A DNA stretch of 64,000 nucleotides from Achromobacter sp. HZ34 (GCF_002209485.1 NZ_NJIX01000007.1:294682-358681); one strand, 5' to 3'. Shown: positions 9,634-19,380, numbered from the stretch's first letter. The notes: generated from the sequence alone by a model not told the origin. Made by a program: numbers and translations.

Positions 9634-10641
9634 ATGAACCCAGGAATAAGGAAATTGGCGGCGTTGCTGCTGGCGGGGAGCTCAGTGCCTGCCGTCCCCC
9701 TGTCCGCCGCTGCGGCGGCAGCCAGTGCCGAGCTTGACTATCCCCAACGTCCCATCACACTGGTCGTCGGCTTTCCCCCCGGCGGCGCTTCCGACCTGAT
9801 TGCCAGGCACATGGCCGCCTATATGACAGAGGACCTGGGCCAGAAGGTCGTCATCGAATACCGGACCGGCGCCGCCAGCAACATTGCCGCGGCCGCGGTG
9901 GCAAGAGCGGCCCCCGATGGCTACACCTTGTTCCTCGCCGCGCGGCCGAACACGACGCACAAGATCATGTACCCGGGCATCGACTACGATTTCGTCGAGG
10001 ATATGGCGCCTGTCGGCATGCTGGCCACGGTGCCCCTGGTCATGGTGGTGGACAGGCAATCCCGGGTCAATGACGTCCCCGGGCTGATCGCGGCTGCCAA
10101 GGCGCACCCGGGCAAGCTCGTCTGCGGCTCCGCCGGAATCGGCACGACGGAACATCTTCTGTGCGAGGTGTTCAAGAAATCAGCCGGCGTCGATATCGCG
10201 CATGTGGCCTATCGCGGCAGCGCACCTGCGCTGGTCGACCTCATGGCCGGGCGCACGAATATCCAGATCACGCTGGTTCCCGGCGTTCTCGCCCAGATCA
10301 AGTCCGGCGCCGTCAAACCGGTCGTGGTCATGGCCAGCGGCCGTATCGCCGCCCTGCCGGATGTCCCCGCCATCGAGGAATACGGCCTGCCCGGCAAGGA
10401 GGGCGGCACCTGGTATGCGCTGGTGGCGCCGCGCGGCACGCCTCCCGCGGTGATCGCGCGCTTGAACGGGTCCGTCAATACGGTCCTGGGCAACCCCACG
10501 CTGATCCGGGTGATGGAGGATTTGGCTTTCTCCCTGCCGCAACGCGGCAATACGCCAGAAGACGTCCGGCTGTTCATTGCCGAGGAAATCGCTAGATGGA
10601 CCGCGGTGCTGCATGATCTGCACATCGAGGCGCCGCGCTGA
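9634..10641 (+). CDS. Bug/TctC-family solute-binding protein, copy 4 of 4
   Basis: The best-preserved member of the array: 335 residues with a clear signal peptide (positively charged start, then LAALLLAG...AVPLSAAAAAASA) and mature protein beginning near ELDYPQRP. The ATG at 9634 has GGAGGG 5 bases upstream; an in-frame GTG at 9628 overlaps that site and is rejected. It carries PPGGASDLIARHM, RTGAASNIAAAAVAR, YDFVEDMAPVGM, CGSAGIGTTEHLLCE and ALPDVPAIEEYG. It probably acts in the periplasm as a high-affinity binder; substrate unknown. No transporter genes lie beside it. Confidence 0.9.
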   Translation: MNPGIRKLAALLLAGSSVPAVPLSAAAAAASAELDYPQRPITLVVGFPPGGASDLIARHMAAYMTEDLGQKVVIEYRTGAASNIAAAAVARAAPDGYTLFLAARPNTTHKIMYPGIDYDFVEDMAPVGMLATVPLVMVVDRQSRVNDVPGLIAAAKAHPGKLVCGSAGIGTTEHLLCEVFKKSAGVDIAHVAYRGSAPALVDLMAGRTNIQITLVPGVLAQIKSGAVKPVVVMASGRIAALPDVPAIEEYGLPGKEGGTWYALVAPRGTPPAVIARLNGSVNTVLGNPTLIRVMEDLAFSLPQRGNTPEDVRLFIAEEIARWTAVLHDLHIEAPR

Positions 10642-10774
10642 TTCGCTATCGGCAGGCGTGGTGGACCTGATGCATGCGGCCTTGATTCATCACGCCGCCC
10701 GGGAACCTGATATACATTTCAAGCTCTCAGGTAAGTGCAGGCTCGCTTCCCTTCCATTTCGCCAAGGAGTACTC

Positions 10775-11323
10775 ATGCAGGTCGAAACGCTAAACCGGGC
10801 CGCGCAGCCCGTCGCCCGCTACAGCCGTCCCGCCGTTATCCTGCATTGGCTCGTGTTCCTGCTGGTCGCCCTGGCCCTGACGGCGATCGAGATACGCGGT
10901 CCGCGCGGCAGTGATTCGCGCACACTTTGGACCGGCATTCATATCTGGGCCGGCTGTACGGTGCTGGTGCTGATGGCGGTGCGCCTGGTCTGGCGGCTGG
11001 TGCACGGCGTGCCGGCGGCGGAGGCGGGCGGCGGTTTCCTGGCCCTCTGTGCCCGCGCCATGCATTGGCTGTTCTATATCGTGCTGATCGCGCAGCCGCT
11101 GCTGGGGATCCTGATGACCAATATGGCGGGACGTCCCGTGATGCTGATGGGGACCGATTGGTCCTTCTCCCTGGTGGGGGCGCATCCGGATCTGCGGTCC
11201 GATGTCCGGGCCGCGCACCTGTTCATCGGCAACGCGCTTTTTTACCTGATCGGCCTGCACGCGCTGGCCGCCCTGTGGCATCAATTCATCCGCCGCGACG
11301 GTACCTTGCGCAAGATGACCTGA
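10775..11323 (+). CDS. Cytochrome b561 family protein
   Basis: A 182-residue integral membrane di-haem cytochrome. The ATG at 10775 follows AAGGAGT. Four hydrophobic segments (about 22-42, 56-75, 92-112, 148-168) carry histidines in family positions: ILHWLVF near 23, GIHIWAG near 54, MHWLFYI near 92 and LHALAALWHQF near 160. Such proteins pass electrons between the quinone pool and periplasmic acceptors, for example superoxide. It is transcribed alone and ends at a strong hairpin shared with the opposite gene. Confidence 0.88.
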   Translation: MQVETLNRAAQPVARYSRPAVILHWLVFLLVALALTAIEIRGPRGSDSRTLWTGIHIWAGCTVLVLMAVRLVWRLVHGVPAAEAGGGFLALCARAMHWLFYIVLIAQPLLGILMTNMAGRPVMLMGTDWSFSLVGAHPDLRSDVRAAHLFIGNALFYLIGLHALAALWHQFIRRDGTLRKMT

Positions 11324-11351
11324 GGCCAATTCCTGATTCCTGGCAGAAAGC

Positions 11352-11392
11352 AAAATGGGACGCCCGTCTTGAAGACGGCGTCCCATTTTTTC
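11352..11392. terminator. Bidirectional terminator between cytochrome b561 and DUF6776 gene
   Basis: AAAATGGGACGCC at 11352-11364 pairs with GGCGTCCCATTTT further right, with the loop region itself able to pair (CGTCTTGAAGACG). A-run on the left and T-run on the right let it serve both converging genes. Confidence 0.85.
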
Positions 11393-11431
11393 GGCTGGCC
11401 GCGGCTGCAGTCCCGCGGCAGCGCTGCCAGG

Positions 11432-12130
11432 TCAACGCACGTAGTAAACGCGCATGGCCTGCTGGCGTTGCGTGCCGTCCAGCACCTTGATGACGACGGT
11501 GCGGGCGACGAAGCCGTCCGGCAGCTTCAGCGATCCGCTCATGTGTTGGTAGCGATCCAGGTCCAGGGCAATGGCGTCCGGGGCGATGGTATCGACGCGG
11601 CCGTTCGGATAGCGGCCTTCGATGGCGAACTGCACCGTGCCCTTGAAGGGGGCGCCCGCCTTGGCGTTGTCACGCATGATCAGGACCTGGTAGCCAAGCT
11701 GGCCAGGTTCGCGTGTCAGCAAGGCCGAGCGCACGCCGATATTGCTGCCGCGCGGATCGGGCGGAATGGCTTCCTCGAACAGCTGCAGGTCCTTGTTCAA
11801 GGTGACGATCTGCTGCTGAGCCTGCGCCAGGTCGGTCGTCAGCTTGCCATGCGTGCTGCGTGCCGAGTCGCGCTGCTGGCTGGCTTCGTCGAGTTGCCCT
11901 TGCAGGCGCTGGCGGTCCAGGTTGGCGGCGCTCAGTTCGCTGTGCAATTGCTCGGACTGTTCGATGGTCAGGCGTTGCGGGCCATAATTGGTCTGCAAAA
12001 ACAGCACGCCGCCGGCACCCAGGCCGATGCCCACCAATAGCAGCACGAGCCAGCGCGGCATGCGCCTTGAGCGTTTGCCGGGCTGATATACCGAGGGTTT
12101 GAAAACCGAGCGCTGCGACCGTCCGAACAT
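11432..12130 (-). CDS. DUF6776-like membrane-anchored coiled-coil protein
   Basis: About 232 residues from the chosen start MFGRSQRSV. A basic N-terminus (KRSRRMPR) is followed by one transmembrane helix (WLVLLLVGIGLGAGGVLFLQ, about residues 26-45), a periplasmic coiled coil rich in Gln/Leu (about 55-115) and a beta-type C-terminal domain ending ...QAMRVYYVR. The architecture matches a proteobacterial family of unknown function (DUF6776). A longer in-frame upstream start exists, but its extra 39 residues look non-coding. It is transcribed convergently with the cytochrome gene. Confidence 0.7.
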   Translation of the reverse strand: MFGRSQRSVFKPSVYQPGKRSRRMPRWLVLLLVGIGLGAGGVLFLQTNYGPQRLTIEQSEQLHSELSAANLDRQRLQGQLDEASQQRDSARSTHGKLTTDLAQAQQQIVTLNKDLQLFEEAIPPDPRGSNIGVRSALLTREPGQLGYQVLIMRDNAKAGAPFKGTVQFAIEGRYPNGRVDTIAPDAIALDLDRYQHMSGSLKLPDGFVARTVVIKVLDGTQRQQAMRVYYVR

Positions 12131-12223
12131 CCCATCCGTCCAAAAAAACCTGCGTTTCGTGCAACGAGCGCGTGCCTGTGCCCCAGCCGCGCCCGCCTGA
12201 GGCGCTACAGGATACCTGTTACG

Positions 12224-12299
12224 GCCTATGCATAGGCACTTCGACAAGCATCGTTGCGCTCATTGATATTGTGAAATACTCAGCGTTCCCAAGTATTTC
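12224..12299. promoter_or_regulatory. Two inverted repeats in the murU to DUF6776-gene gap
   Basis: GCCTATGCATAGGC (12224-12237) is a perfect 14-bp palindrome, and GAAATACT (12273-12280) pairs with AGTATTTC (12292-12299) around an 11-base loop. Both lie in the non-coding gap downstream of murU and about 95-170 bases upstream of the leftward DUF6776 gene. The first could be an operator; the second could be a weak terminator for murU. Neither has a recognised binding factor. Confidence 0.4.
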
Positions 12300-12342
12300 G
12301 CTGTGGCGAAGACCGCGTGCCGGGCCCTCGCGGACTTGCGAT

Positions 12343-13044
12343 CTAGCGCGCCCCGCTGACCTTGCGCGTCAGCATGGCATCCAGGTCCGCCAGCCTCTGC
12401 GGCGTGCCGACGTCGACCCAGGTGCCATCGTGCCGCGCACCGCGCGCCGTGCCGCGCCCGATGGCATCCACCAGCAGAGGCGCAAGCCGGGCCGGCGTGC
12501 CGGGCGCCAATCCCGCGAACAGGCTGGGATGGTAGACGCCGATACCGGCATAGGTCAAACGGCGCCCGCCCGCCGCGGCCAGGGTGCCGTTCTCCAGCAA
12601 GTGGAAGTCGCCCTCGGGGTGATGCGCCGGATTGTCCACCAGCAGCAGCCAGGCCTGTCCGCCCGTCGCCGCCAACTGGCTGGCCTGCCCGCGCGCGCCC
12701 GCCGGATCCCAATCGCACCAGACATCGCCATTGACCACCAGGAAGGGGGCGTCGCCCAGTTGCGGCAAGGCCTGCGCGATGCCGCCGGCGGTTTCCAGGG
12801 CTTGCGGCTCGGGCGAGTAACGCAAGCGCGCATCGAATGCCGCGCCGTCGCCCAGGGCGGCCTCGATGCGGTCGCCCAGCCAGGCGTGGTTGACCACGAT
12901 GTCGTTGATGCCCGCCGCGATCAGGCGGCGGATGTGCCAGACGATCAGCGGTTCGCCGCCGACGCTCAGCAGCGGTTTGGGCAGGGTGTCGGTGAGCGGG
13001 CGCATGCGTTCGCCGCGGCCCGCCGCCAGGATCATGGCGCGCAC
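12343..13044 (-). CDS. murU: N-acetylmuramate alpha-1-phosphate uridylyltransferase
   Basis: Nucleotidyltransferase that converts MurNAc-1-phosphate and UTP to UDP-MurNAc in the fosfomycin-bypass peptidoglycan recycling route. The 233 residues begin with the NTP-transferase signature MILAAGRGERMRPLTDTLPK, followed by NGDVWCDW (metal-binding Asp near 107) and GTWVDVGTPQRLADL near the C-terminus. It lies 18 bases behind amgK on the same strand, the known pairing in Pseudomonas and related bacteria. Confidence 0.92.
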   Translation of the reverse strand: MRAMILAAGRGERMRPLTDTLPKPLLSVGGEPLIVWHIRRLIAAGINDIVVNHAWLGDRIEAALGDGAAFDARLRYSPEPQALETAGGIAQALPQLGDAPFLVVNGDVWCDWDPAGARGQASQLAATGGQAWLLLVDNPAHHPEGDFHLLENGTLAAAGGRRLTYAGIGVYHPSLFAGLAPGTPARLAPLLVDAIGRGTARGARHDGTWVDVGTPQRLADLDAMLTRKVSGAR

Positions 13045-13062
13045 GGTGGGTTGCCCTCCGGA

Positions 13063-14103
13063 TTAAAAGGTGTAGCCCACTACGGGCTGGCGATCGTCCA
13101 GCTTGTCCAGCAGGCGCAGCAGCGGCGTGAACACGCCATAGCGTGCCGCCACCTGGCGAACGTAAGCGTTCACTCTCGGAATGTGGGCCAGGTAGCCGGC
13201 CTTGCCGTCACGATGGTGAAGGCGGGCGAAGACGCCCAGGATGCGCAGGTTGCGCTGCAGGCTCATCCACTCGTAGGCGCGGTGGAAATCGGCGAAATCG
13301 GCATCCACCGGCAACTGGGCGGCGCGCGCCATTTCCCAATAGCGGATAGCCCAATCCAGTTGTTGCGGCTCTTCCCAGGTGGTGCGGGCATCCGTGACCA
13401 GCGACGCCAGGTCATAGGTGATGGGGCCGGCCAGGGCATCCTGGAAGTCGATGACGCCCGGATTCGGACCGTAACGGTCTTCATCGCAGACCATCAGGTT
13501 GGGCGAATGGAAGTCCCGATGCACCAGGACGGGCGGCTGCGCGCCGTTGCTGGCCGACAGCAGGGCGAAGATGCGGTCCAGGGACTGGCGGGTCGTGGCG
13601 TCCAGCTGCATGCCATGATGCTGGCCGACGTACCACTCCGGAAACAGTTCCAGTTCGGCCGCCAGGCGCGGGGTGTCATAGGTGGGCAGGCCAGTGGTGG
13701 CCGCCTGCTGCACGCGCACCAGGGCCGCCAGGGCCTGGCGATACAGGGTCTGTAACTCGGCGTCCGGCAGGCCGGCCTGGATGCGCTGGTAATACGTGTC
13801 GCGGCCCAGGTCGGTCAGCAGCAGCAGGCCTTGCGCCAGGTCCTGGGCCAGGATCCGCGGCACGTTAAGGCCGGCGTCGCCCAGCAGCCCGGCGACGTGG
13901 ATGAAAGGGCGGCAGTCCTCGCGCTCGGGCGGGGCGTCCATGACGATCAGGCTGCCCGCGGCGGCGTTCAGACGGAAGTAACGGCGGAAACTGGCATCGC
14001 TGGAGGCGGGCGCCAGGGAGGCGACATCCAGGCCCAGATCGGCGGGCAGGGAGAGCAGCCACTGACGGATCTGGTCCTGGCGGGTATCGGGTGTTGTATT
14101 CAA
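13063..14103 (-). CDS. amgK: N-acetylmuramate/N-acetylglucosamine anomeric kinase
   Basis: Aminoglycoside-phosphotransferase-fold kinase that phosphorylates the anomeric carbon of MurNAc or GlcNAc for the next enzyme, MurU. In 346 residues it shows SSDASFRRYFRL near 35, the catalytic loop VHRDFHSPNLM near 205 and the metal motif VIDFQDALAGP near 228. It is first in the amgK-murU unit and divergent from lptD, the arrangement seen in other proteobacteria. Acts in the cytoplasm. Confidence 0.92.
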   Translation of the reverse strand: MNTTPDTRQDQIRQWLLSLPADLGLDVASLAPASSDASFRRYFRLNAAAGSLIVMDAPPEREDCRPFIHVAGLLGDAGLNVPRILAQDLAQGLLLLTDLGRDTYYQRIQAGLPDAELQTLYRQALAALVRVQQAATTGLPTYDTPRLAAELELFPEWYVGQHHGMQLDATTRQSLDRIFALLSASNGAQPPVLVHRDFHSPNLMVCDEDRYGPNPGVIDFQDALAGPITYDLASLVTDARTTWEEPQQLDWAIRYWEMARAAQLPVDADFADFHRAYEWMSLQRNLRILGVFARLHHRDGKAGYLAHIPRVNAYVRQVAARYGVFTPLLRLLDKLDDRQPVVGYTF

Positions 14104-14187
14104 GAGGAGGCGACCTGGAGGAAGATTGCTGTTTTAATCGCGAATCGCACCATTTTACGGGGGAGTCGCGTCGCCACGCGGCTTCTC

Positions 14188-14193
14188 TATAAT
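14188..14193 (+). promoter_or_regulatory. Candidate -10 element for lptD
   Basis: A perfect TATAAT lies about 100 bases before the lptD start in the divergent gap with amgK. The -35 region 17 bases upstream is poor, so the promoter may need an activator or another sigma factor. Confidence 0.4.
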
Positions 14194-14290
14194 ACCGGCT
14201 CGCCGGATGACCGGCCCCCACGGTGGGCAAGGGAACGCAGGGTCGTTCCGTGCCTGACCGTCATCCCAATTTTTTCAGGTTTCTTCATAC

Positions 14291-16795
14291 GTGCGCATGG
14301 TCCGGTGGTTGATCCTATTCCTTGCTGGCGCGGCCGCGGCCGCCCAGGCGCAAGTTCCCGCGGACTCGTCCGTCAACGACTTGACCAAGGCAACGTCCAA
14401 GACGCTGTCCAAGCAGACCGCCAAGGGCAATGGCAAAGCCAAGGCCAAGGCCGCCCCCGCCGCGCCCCCGTCGAACTCGGTGCAGGTGCTCGGGATGAAA
14501 GACGGCTCCGGCCTGCGTAATTCCACCGGCTTGCGGGTGCACCGGGTCGACGGCGACAACCTGCCCGGTTTCCTGCAGGCCGACCAGATCAACGGCGATC
14601 CCGACTCCAACGTCACGCTGACGGGCAATGCCGAAGTGCGCCGGATGGACACCATCATCAAGGGCGACTCGATCAAGTACCGCCGCATGGAGGGTGTGGC
14701 CACCAGCGAAGGCCATGCGCGCCTGTTGCGCGATGGTTCGCTGGCGATCGGCCCGGCCATGAGCTACAACGTCGACACCAATACGGGCGCCCTGAGCCAG
14801 CCCGATTTCTGGCTCGGCGCCTCCGGCGGCCGCGCGCAGGCGGAACATGCGGATATCTTCAGCCGCTCCACCATGCGGCTGGAGCAGGTCACCTACACGG
14901 GTTGCAACTGCGACAACCCGGCGTGGTACATCAAGGCCAATTCGATCGACCTGGACTTCGACGAAAACGAAGGCATGGCGCGCAATGGCGTGCTGTATTT
15001 CAAGGACACGCCCATCCTGGCCTGGCCTTACATGACCTTCCCGGTCAAGAAAGAGCGCAAGTCCGGTTTCCTGACGCCCACGTACGGGTCGACCAGCCGC
15101 AGCGGCTTCGACCTGCAAGTGCCGTATTACTTCAACCTGGCGCCCAATTACGACCTGACCTTGACGCCGCGCTACCTGAGCAAGCGTGGCGAGCAACTGG
15201 GAGCGGAATTCCGTTACCTCGGTCCGACCTATAGCGGTTCCCTGATGGGAACCTATCTGTCCAACGACAGCCAGACCGGTGAAAACCGCTATCTGTACAG
15301 CACCAAGCATTTCCAGACGCTGGGCAATGGCTTCTACACCGCCTGGAACGTGTCGGGTGTGTCGGACGGCAATTACTTCCGTGACTTCGCGTCCCTGGGC
15401 TTGAACGACGCCTCGCAGACCTATCTGCCGCGGCAAGGTCTTGTCGGCTGGAACAACAAGTATTGGCAGACGTATGTGCAGGTCTATAAGTACCAGACCC
15501 TGCAGGATCCCGACTCGAACGAGATCGTGGCGCCCTATGACAAGGTGCCCGAAATCTCCGTGAACGGGCAGCGCTATGACTTCAACGGTTTCGATCTGGA
15601 GTACACCAGCACGGCCACCCGGTTTTCGCGGCCGCTGTTCATGGACACGCACTACGGTCCCGAGGGCGACCGTCTGCAGATGTATCCCACGATTGCGTAC
15701 CCCATCGTGCGGCCAGGCTGGTACATCACGCCCAAGGTGGGGCTGAACTTCACGCAGTACCAGAACACCAACTGGCATCCCAACGACAACCTGGGTTTCG
15801 GTGCGGGCGCGTACAACTACCCCGACAGCGCCTCGCGTACCCTGCCCATCATGTCGATCGACTCCGGCATGACGTTCGAGCGCGACACCACCTTGTTCGG
15901 CAACGCCGCCACCCAGACGCTGGAACCGCGCCTGTTCTACCTGCGCGTACCGTACCGGGATCAGTCGACGATGCCGGTCTACGATACGTCGCTGGCGGAC
16001 TTCAGCTTCTCGCAGGCCTTCGAAGAAAATCTGTATTCGGGTGGCTGGGATCGCATCGCCAATGCCAATCAGCTGACCGCGGCCGTGACCACGCGCTGGC
16101 TGGACGCGAATACCGGTTTCGAACGCGCGTCCCTGTCATTCGGACAGCAGTTCTACTTCGAGGACCAGAAGGTGACGCTGCCCGGTGAAAAGCCCCGCGA
16201 CGACGTGCGCTCGGCCTATCTGGGCGCTGCCAGCGCGGCCTTGACCGATACCTTGTCGACGAACGTTGAAGCGCAGTGGAATCCCTACGATTCGCGCTTC
16301 GAGCGCGGCCTGATCGGCGCACGCTGGTCGCCGCAACGAGCCACTTCGGTGTCACTGTCGTACCGCTACCAGCGCGATCCGCAGACCATCACCGGTTTCA
16401 CCAACTACCTGCCGGCGGGGCAGAACCAGATCAGCCTGGCCTTCCAGTGGCCGTTCACCAGTCGTTGGTCCGGCGTGGGGCGTGTTGACTATTCGATGCG
16501 CGGCGGAGATGGCGTGCTTGACCCGCAGACGGGTGAGCCGGCCACGCGCCGAGTAACCCAGGCCATCGCTGGTCTGGAGTACAAGGGCGATTGCTGCTGG
16601 ACGGGACGTTTCGTATTCCAGCGCTATGCTGTGTCTGCAACAGATGTGAATAACGCTTTCTTCTTCCAGCTTGAACTGACGGGCCTGGGCTCCCTGGGTA
16701 CCGATCCGCTGAAGATGATGAAGAAAAATATCCCCGGCTATGAGCCGACGACGCCGCCCGCGCAGCCGGGGACGAGTTTTGAAAGGTACGAATGA
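14291..16795 (+). CDS. lptD: LPS-assembly protein LptD
   Basis: Outer-membrane beta-barrel that inserts lipopolysaccharide into the outer leaflet together with LptE. The 834 residues start with a signal peptide (WLILFLAGAAAAAQAQ), an OstA/LptA-like N-terminal domain (about 70-200) and a large barrel. The disulfide cysteines are visible: CNC at residues 205-207 and the CC pair at 768-769, close to the C-terminal end. GTG at 14291 or ATG at 14297 can start it. Its stop overlaps the surA start by four bases (ATGA), so the two are translationally coupled. Confidence 0.96.
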   Translation: MRMVRWLILFLAGAAAAAQAQVPADSSVNDLTKATSKTLSKQTAKGNGKAKAKAAPAAPPSNSVQVLGMKDGSGLRNSTGLRVHRVDGDNLPGFLQADQINGDPDSNVTLTGNAEVRRMDTIIKGDSIKYRRMEGVATSEGHARLLRDGSLAIGPAMSYNVDTNTGALSQPDFWLGASGGRAQAEHADIFSRSTMRLEQVTYTGCNCDNPAWYIKANSIDLDFDENEGMARNGVLYFKDTPILAWPYMTFPVKKERKSGFLTPTYGSTSRSGFDLQVPYYFNLAPNYDLTLTPRYLSKRGEQLGAEFRYLGPTYSGSLMGTYLSNDSQTGENRYLYSTKHFQTLGNGFYTAWNVSGVSDGNYFRDFASLGLNDASQTYLPRQGLVGWNNKYWQTYVQVYKYQTLQDPDSNEIVAPYDKVPEISVNGQRYDFNGFDLEYTSTATRFSRPLFMDTHYGPEGDRLQMYPTIAYPIVRPGWYITPKVGLNFTQYQNTNWHPNDNLGFGAGAYNYPDSASRTLPIMSIDSGMTFERDTTLFGNAATQTLEPRLFYLRVPYRDQSTMPVYDTSLADFSFSQAFEENLYSGGWDRIANANQLTAAVTTRWLDANTGFERASLSFGQQFYFEDQKVTLPGEKPRDDVRSAYLGAASAALTDTLSTNVEAQWNPYDSRFERGLIGARWSPQRATSVSLSYRYQRDPQTITGFTNYLPAGQNQISLAFQWPFTSRWSGVGRVDYSMRGGDGVLDPQTGEPATRRVTQAIAGLEYKGDCCWTGRFVFQRYAVSATDVNNAFFFQLELTGLGSLGTDPLKMMKKNIPGYEPTTPPAQPGTSFERYE

Positions 16796-18366
16796 TGCGT
16801 AGTGTGATTGCCCCCCGTGCCGCCTGGCGCGGCGTCCTGTCCGCAGCCCTGGTGGCGATTTATGCCGCGACACCGTTGCCAGCCTGGTCCGCTGATACGC
16901 CCGCCAAGGGTGCTGCAAAGCCAGCGGCAACCTCGCGTGGCAAGGCCCCCGCGCCGGCGGAAGCCGCTCCCCCGGCACCGCCGCCCGAGCAATTCGCCGA
17001 TGGCATCGCCGCGGTCGTCAACAAGGACGTGATCACCCTGCGCGAAGTGCGCGACGCGACCCAGGCCGCCATGGGCGACCTGACCCGCCAGAAGATCCAG
17101 CTGCCGCCGCAGGACGTGCTGCAGCGCCAGGTTCTTCAACGCCTGATCATGCAGCGCCTGCAGCGCCAGGAAGCCGCGCGCATGAACATCAAGGTCGACC
17201 AGTCCACGGTCGATCAGGCCATCAATACGGTGGCCGCGCGCAACAAGATTTCCATGGATCAGCTGCGCAAGGAAGTCGAAAAGAGCGGTATCAGCTGGGA
17301 AACGTATCGGCGCAACATCGCCGACGAAGTGCTGTCCGATCGCCTGCGTGCCCGCACGGTGGACGCGAACATCATCATCTCCGACGCGGAAGTCGATGCG
17401 TATCTGAAGGAGCAGCAGCGTCGCCGTGGCGGCGCCCCGGCCAGTGCGCCCATGCAGCAGGCCGAGGCGCCTGAGCAGCAGGCTGCCGCCGTGCAGTCCG
17501 ACCGCATCGCCCTGGCGCAGATCCTGGTGCGCGTGCCGGATGGTTCGAACACCGAGCAGGTAGCCGTGCTGCGCAAGAAGGCCGAGGACCTGCTGGCCCG
17601 CGTCAAGGGTGGCAGCGATTTCGCCAGCGTGGCGGCGGCCTCGTCCGATGGCCCCGAGGCCCTGCAAGGCGGTGCCATGGGCGTACGCCCGCTCGATGGC
17701 TGGCCCGACCTGTTCGTGCGTGCCGTGGCCAACCTGCCCAAGGGCCAGGTGTCCGGCATCATCCAGAGCGGCAACGGTTTCCATATCCTGAAGGTGCTGG
17801 ATCGCGCCAGCGGCGGTGCGCCCGCACCGGCACCCGCGCCGCAAGCCATGCCGCAGCAGCCGCCGGGAGGCGGGGCGCCGCAAGGCCCGATGCAGGTGAC
17901 GCAGACGCACGCGCGCCACATCCTGATCAAGACGTCGGCGGTGGTCAATGACGCGCAGGCGCGTCAGCGCCTGGAGCTGCTGCGCCAGCGCATCGTCTCG
18001 GGCGGCGAGGACTTCGCCACCCTGGCCCGGCAGAACTCGCAGGACGCTACCGCGCCGCAGGGCGGCGACCTGGGCTGGTTGAGCCCGGGCGAAACCGTGC
18101 CGCCGTTCGAGGCGGCGATGAACACCCTGAAGATCAACGAAATCAGCGAACCCATCCAGTCGCCTTTCGGCTGGCACCTGATCCAGGTGCTGGAGCGCCG
18201 CGAGAAAGACGTGGCCGATGAGATGCAGCGCATGCAGGCGCGCCGCACCCTGTTCGAGCGCCGTTCCGAACCCGCGTTTGAGGACTGGCTGGATCAACTG
18301 CATGACCAGGCCTATATCGACAATCGCCTGGAAAAGCAGGAGCAGCGCGACAAGGCTAACCGTTGA
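16792..18366 (+). CDS. surA: Periplasmic peptidyl-prolyl isomerase and chaperone SurA
   Basis: Chaperone for outer-membrane proteins, including LptD encoded just upstream. In 524 residues: signal peptide (to about residue 30, ending PLPAWSA), Pro/Ala-rich linker, SurA N-terminal domain (about 60-205, beginning [17 protein letters not shown]), and two parvulin domains (about 240-340 and 370-475, the second with [13 protein letters not shown]). A Pro/Ala-rich spacer (about 343-363) separates the two. The start overlaps the lptD stop. Longer than E. coli SurA because of the low-complexity linkers. Confidence 0.95.
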   Translation: MMRSVIAPRAAWRGVLSAALVAIYAATPLPAWSADTPAKGAAKPAATSRGKAPAPAEAAPPAPPPEQFADGIAAVVNKDVITLREVRDATQAAMGDLTRQKIQLPPQDVLQRQVLQRLIMQRLQRQEAARMNIKVDQSTVDQAINTVAARNKISMDQLRKEVEKSGISWETYRRNIADEVLSDRLRARTVDANIIISDAEVDAYLKEQQRRRGGAPASAPMQQAEAPEQQAAAVQSDRIALAQILVRVPDGSNTEQVAVLRKKAEDLLARVKGGSDFASVAAASSDGPEALQGGAMGVRPLDGWPDLFVRAVANLPKGQVSGIIQSGNGFHILKVLDRASGGAPAPAPAPQAMPQQPPGGGAPQGPMQVTQTHARHILIKTSAVVNDAQARQRLELLRQRIVSGGEDFATLARQNSQDATAPQGGDLGWLSPGETVPPFEAAMNTLKINEISEPIQSPFGWHLIQVLERREKDVADEMQRMQARRTLFERRSEPAFEDWLDQLHDQAYIDNRLEKQEQRDKANR

Positions 18367-18385
18367 GCGGGCGAGGGAGCGTTTC

Positions 18386-19204
18386 ATGACGCGTCATCAG
18401 GCTCGGAAACGGTTCGGCCAGCACTTCCTGGTCGATGAAAGTGTGGTGGATGCGATCGTGCGGGCCATTGCGCCCGCGCGCGAGGACAAGTTGGTGGAGA
18501 TCGGCCCTGGCCTGTCCGCGCTGACCGCGCCCTTGCTGCAACAGGCGGCGCGTTTGACGGTGGTGGAAATCGACCGCGACCTGGCGCAGCGTCTGCGCAA
18601 CAAGTATCCGGCGGAGCGCCTGGACGTGGTCGAGGCGGATGCGCTGACGGTCGATTTCGCCGGCTTCGGCACGGGGTTGCGGGTGGTGGGCAACCTGCCC
18701 TACAACATTTCCAGTCCCTTGCTGTTCCATCTGATGGCGGCGGCGGACCACGTGCGCGACCAGCACTTCATGCTGCAGCGCGAAGTCATCGATCGGATGG
18801 TGGCGACGCCGTCGTCGGCCGATTACGGCCGTCTTTCGGTGATGCTGCAATCGCGTTATCGCATGGACAAGCTGTTCGACGTGCCGCCCGAGGCATTCGA
18901 CCCACCGCCGCGCGTGGTGTCGGCGGTGGTGCGCATGGTGCCCCTGCCGGCCGAGCGCCCGCGGCCGCGCAGCGAAGCGGCGCTGGAGCAGGTAGTGGCC
19001 AAGGCCTTCGCGCAACGTCGCAAGATGCTGCGCCGCGCCTTGGGCGACTGGGCTGCCGTGATTCCTTGGGACGAACTGGGTATCGCGCCGACGGCGCGTG
19101 CCGAAGAAGTGCCGGTCGAGCGTTTCATCGCCTTGGCCGACACCTTGCAGGCCGCCGGTCTGGTGGGCCCGTCACGGCCCCATAGCGCCGAGCTGGATGC
19201 TTGA
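18386..19204 (+). CDS. rsmA: 16S rRNA (adenine1518/1519-N6)-dimethyltransferase
   Basis: Dimethylates two adjacent adenines in helix 45 of 16S rRNA during late 30S assembly. The start [17 protein letters not shown] is the family N-terminus. Motifs: SAM loop [10 protein letters not shown] near 38, catalytic [12 protein letters not shown] near 108, and the C-terminal helical domain with [13 protein letters not shown]. 272 residues, standard length. It follows surA by 19 bases. In E. coli pdxA lies between the two genes; here it does not. Confidence 0.96.
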   Translation: MTRHQARKRFGQHFLVDESVVDAIVRAIAPAREDKLVEIGPGLSALTAPLLQQAARLTVVEIDRDLAQRLRNKYPAERLDVVEADALTVDFAGFGTGLRVVGNLPYNISSPLLFHLMAAADHVRDQHFMLQREVIDRMVATPSSADYGRLSVMLQSRYRMDKLFDVPPEAFDPPPRVVSAVVRMVPLPAERPRPRSEAALEQVVAKAFAQRRKMLRRALGDWAAVIPWDELGIAPTARAEEVPVERFIALADTLQAAGLVGPSRPHSAELDA

Positions 19205-19244
19205 CTACCCTCGGGGATTTCTGGCTGGATACCTGGGAAAAATT

Positions 19245-19279
19245 AAAAGGGGAATTCCTGAAGGAATTCCCCTTTTTTT
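19245..19279. terminator. Terminator hairpin A after rsmA
   Basis: A 14-bp perfect stem, AAAAGGGGAATTCC with GGAATTCCCCTTTT, loop TGAA, flanked by A- and T-runs, so it can work in both directions. It closely resembles hairpin B at 19381. Confidence 0.9.
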
Positions 19280-19380
19280 CCTATTCGGAGGTCAAGCACA
19301 GCGCGTCGCTTCAACGTTTCGCGCCGCTGCGCCAGCCGTTCCGCCATGTACTGCTTCGGTTTGATATCTCCGAAAAATTG

